Assembly: GCA_937864385.1 (NCBI GenBank)
Contig: CALMJN010000096.1
Coordinates: 1-7,284, forward strand
Direction: 5' to 3'
DNA length: 7,284 nt
Source: an uncultured Methanosarcinales archaeon
GTDB lineage: Archaea > Halobacteriota > Methanosarcinia > Methanotrichales > Methanotrichaceae
Position 1 is the first letter of the stretch. Each line of letters starts with the position of its first letter. This document shows positions 6,258 through 7,284 of the stretch, one piece after another. The notes under the pieces were generated by a model. It was not told the origin of the DNA, made no database searches, and saw nothing but the letters and a program-made list of their open reading frames with translations. Both the position numbers and the translations under genes were made by a program.

Positions 6258-6266
6258 TATATCTAT
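6258..6266 (-). promoter_or_regulatory. Putative TATA box for trpS
   Basis: On the minus strand ATAGATATA is centred 27-29 nt upstream of the trpS ATG, and no Shine-Dalgarno lies in between. This spacing would put the transcription start on or next to the start codon. Confidence 0.45.
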
Positions 6267-6294
6267 CCTTTGTCTTTGCCTTCTTTGCCCGGCC

Positions 6295-6328
6295 CATCTG
6301 TCTCATATTTGCATCTATCTCATATTCG
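6295..6328. repeat. Tandem duplication of a 17-bp unit in the trpS-nth spacer
   Basis: Unit 1 (6295-6311) CATCTGTCTCATATTTG and unit 2 (6312-6328) CATCTATCTCATATTCG are directly adjacent and match at 15 of 17 positions. The CATATT of unit 2 is the most TATA-like element upstream of nth, about 28 nt before its ATG; unit 1 repeats it 17 bp further out. It may be a duplicated promoter element or binding site. Confidence 0.6.
6321..6327 (+). promoter_or_regulatory. Putative TATA box for nth
   Basis: CATATTC lies in the second copy of the 17-bp repeat, centred about 28 nt before the ATG at 6352. It is a weak match to an archaeal TATA box and is chosen mainly by spacing. No Shine-Dalgarno precedes nth. 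Confidence 0.3.
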
Positions 6329-6351
6329 GTTCAGGCCATAGTTTAATAGCC

Positions 6352-7035
6352 ATGCATTCCACTTTCCAGGACGAAATGGAGAAGAAAAAGGTTGCAGATT
6401 GCATTGCTCTTTTGGAGAAGGAGTACGGCATTCCCCGTCCGGATGAGGAGGACCCCGTGGATCTGCTGGTCAAGACCATACTCTCCCAGAACACCAGCGA
6501 CGCCAACAGCCTGCCGGCCTTTGCCCGGCTGAAGAGGGCCTTTCCCGACTATGAGTCGCTTCTGAGAGCGCCGGATGAGGCAGTGGCGGAGAGCATTCGC
6601 AGGGGGGGCCTGGCGGAGATCAAGGCCAAGCGGATAAAGGCGGCCCTCAAAAAGATCAAGGAGGAGCAGGGAGAGATCAGCCTGGCCTCTTTGGCCGGCA
6701 TGAAGAAGGAGCAGGCCATGGAATATCTTCTCCGCCTGCCTGGGGTGGGGCCCAAGACGGCGTCGATTGTGCTTCTCTTTGCCTTTGGCATGCCCTTCCT
6801 GCCCGTGGACACCCATGTCTTCCGCCTCTCCCAACGGCTGGGGCTCGTCGAGGAGAAGGCCAATCCGGAAAAGGCCCAGAAGATGCTGGAACGAATAGTA
6901 CCGCCGGACAAGTACATCTCCTTTCATCTCAACCTGATCCGGCACGGCAGAGAGGTCTGCCATGCCCGCGGGCCCAGGCACGAGAAATGCTGTCTGCAGG
7001 GCTGCTGCCACTATATGCAAGGCCAAAAGGCTTAA
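6352..7035 (+). CDS. nth: Endonuclease III family DNA glycosylase/AP lyase, with altered Fe-S motif
   Basis: 227 aa, normal family length. HhH-GPD base-excision repair enzyme expected to remove oxidised pyrimidines and cleave AP sites. Seen: TILSQNTSD (42-50), the helix-hairpin-helix LPGVGPKTA (129-137) with catalytic K135 (E. coli K120), and LPVDTHVFRLSQRLG (150-164) with catalytic D153 (E. coli D138). Both residues present means a bifunctional glycosylase/lyase. The C-terminal iron-sulfur loop follows HGREVC but reads C203-x6-H210-x2-C213-x5-C219, where E. coli has four Cys: the second ligand is His (codon CAC at 6979-6981). C214 and C218 are additional nearby Cys. The start at 6352 has no Shine-Dalgarno; M9 at 6376 is an alternative. 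Substrate could differ from that of E. coli Nth. The stop codon overlaps the TATA box of the following tRNA gene. Confidence 0.9.
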   Translation: MHSTFQDEMEKKKVADCIALLEKEYGIPRPDEEDPVDLLVKTILSQNTSDANSLPAFARLKRAFPDYESLLRAPDEAVAESIRRGGLAEIKAKRIKAALKKIKEEQGEISLASLAGMKKEQAMEYLLRLPGVGPKTASIVLLFAFGMPFLPVDTHVFRLSQRLGLVEEKANPEKAQKMLERIVPPDKYISFHLNLIRHGREVCHARGPRHEKCCLQGCCHYMQGQKA

Positions 7036-7037
7036 AT
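7032..7037 (+). promoter_or_regulatory. Putative TATA (box A) for tRNA-Glu, overlapping the nth stop codon
   Basis: TTAAAT includes the nth TAA (7033-7035). Its centre is about 29 nt before the mature tRNA 5' end, so transcription would begin only a few bases upstream of the tRNA, as is usual for archaeal tRNA genes. The bases between are a C-run followed by TATC. Confidence 0.45.
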
Positions 7038-7063
7038 GATAGTAAGACTACCCCCCTATCCGC

Positions 7064-7138
7064 GCTCCTGTAGTGTAGCTCGGCCAATCATGAAGGACTC
7101 TCACTCCTTCGACTCGGGTTCAAATCCCGACGGGAGCA
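7064..7138 (+). tRNA. tRNA-Glu (anticodon CTC)
   Basis: A full 75-nt cloverleaf can be folded by eye. Acceptor stem GCTCCTG/CGGGAGC (7064-7070 with 7131-7137, one G-U pair), D arm 7073-7091 with a short 3-bp stem as usual for tRNA-Glu, anticodon stem AAGGA/TCCTT (7093-7097 with 7105-7109), anticodon loop CTCTCAC with anticodon CTC at 7100-7102, a 4-nt variable loop, and T arm TCGGG-TTCAAAT-CCCGA (7114-7130). The discriminator is A7138; CCA is not encoded and is added after transcription. There is no intron. It reads GAG codons, which are frequent in the genes of this window. Confidence 0.97.
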
Positions 7139-7284
7139 TCTAATTATAAGCAAGATCTTTTCGGGGATTCAACACCATTAATCTGATAACGGCAAGCCTG
7201 AGGATATCCTGGAAGCTAATCGCTCTATATTGGATGTAAAATATAATATAAATTAAGTTAAAAATTATTGTCTCTAATACCACC
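7139..7284. other. Gene-free AT-rich tail, probable promoter region of a gene beyond the edge
   Basis: No open frame of note on either strand. A short T4 run at 7158-7161 could end tRNA-Glu transcription. AGGATATCCT at 7201-7210 is a perfect 10-bp palindrome. From about 7235 to 7270 the DNA is almost entirely A/T and contains ATATAATATA at 7241-7250, a good TATA-like element that would place a plus-strand transcription start near 7270. The gene it would serve is outside the window. Confidence 0.4.

Noticed and set aside
6343..7026. Minus-strand frame of 227 codons opposite nth
   Set aside because: It is the antisense shadow of nth with no motif, while nth has all catalytic motifs.
7064..7284. 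Integration site (att) at tRNA-Glu
   Set aside because: No second copy of the tRNA 3' end and no integrase are visible within the 146 bp that follow. It cannot be tested further in this window.
1..7284. CRISPR array, insertion sequence or toxin-antitoxin module
   Set aside because: No spaced identical repeats of CRISPR size, no transposase motif with terminal inverted repeats, and no small gene pair with toxin or antitoxin signatures were found on either strand.

Overview
The window looks like a chromosomal housekeeping segment of a euryarchaeal methanogen, most probably a Methanothrix (Methanosaeta)-like member of the Methanosarcinia. The archaeal assignment is firm. It rests on the small subunit of DNA polymerase D, a fibrillarin-like RNA 2'-O-methyltransferase, an archaeal/eukaryotic-type signal peptidase with a Ser-His dyad, an archaeal/eukaryotic-type TrpRS, and a tRNA without an encoded CCA end. 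PolD together with NikR points to Euryarchaeota. The genus-level guess is inference from gene content and G/C-rich codon use.

Layout from left to right: (1) the C-terminal end of a CPBP-type membrane protease, + strand, cut by the window edge. (2) A short region on the minus strand holding a start-less, coding-like fragment that overlaps the end of the next gene by 11 nt. (3) PolD small subunit DP1 (minus) and signal peptidase I (plus), transcribed divergently from a spacer of about 40 bp in which the two promoters appear interlocked. (4) nikR then flpA, both minus, 24 nt apart and probably one transcript; flpA converges on the signal peptidase gene. (5) On the plus strand, a pair of unassigned small genes: a 186-aa protein resembling a class I amidotransferase fold with an internal Cys cluster, and an 82-aa protein starting with GTG behind a good Shine-Dalgarno. 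(6) trpS on minus, converging on that pair. (7) nth (endonuclease III family), divergent from trpS, followed closely by tRNA-Glu(CTC), whose TATA box overlaps the nth stop codon. (8) A gene-free AT-rich tail, probably promoter DNA for a gene beyond the right edge.

Functionally the genes cover replication and repair (DP1, Nth), translation (TrpRS, tRNA-Glu, FlpA), protein export (signal peptidase) and nickel-responsive regulation (NikR; nickel is central to methanogens through F430, hydrogenase and CODH/ACS). Several genes (DP1, signal peptidase, nikR, trpS, nth) have a TATA-like element centred roughly 25-30 nt before the start codon and no Shine-Dalgarno. This suggests leaderless or near-leaderless mRNAs; the 82-aa gene, which lies inside an operon, uses a Shine-Dalgarno instead.

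I found no transposon, CRISPR array or defence island, and no convincing new multi-gene system. The points most worth a second look are the Cys-to-His change in the Nth iron-sulfur motif, the Cys cluster in the unassigned 186-aa protein, the orphan fragment next to DP1, the iron-sulfur-like Cys signature in TrpRS, and the short regulatory repeats between trpS and nth and upstream of nikR.
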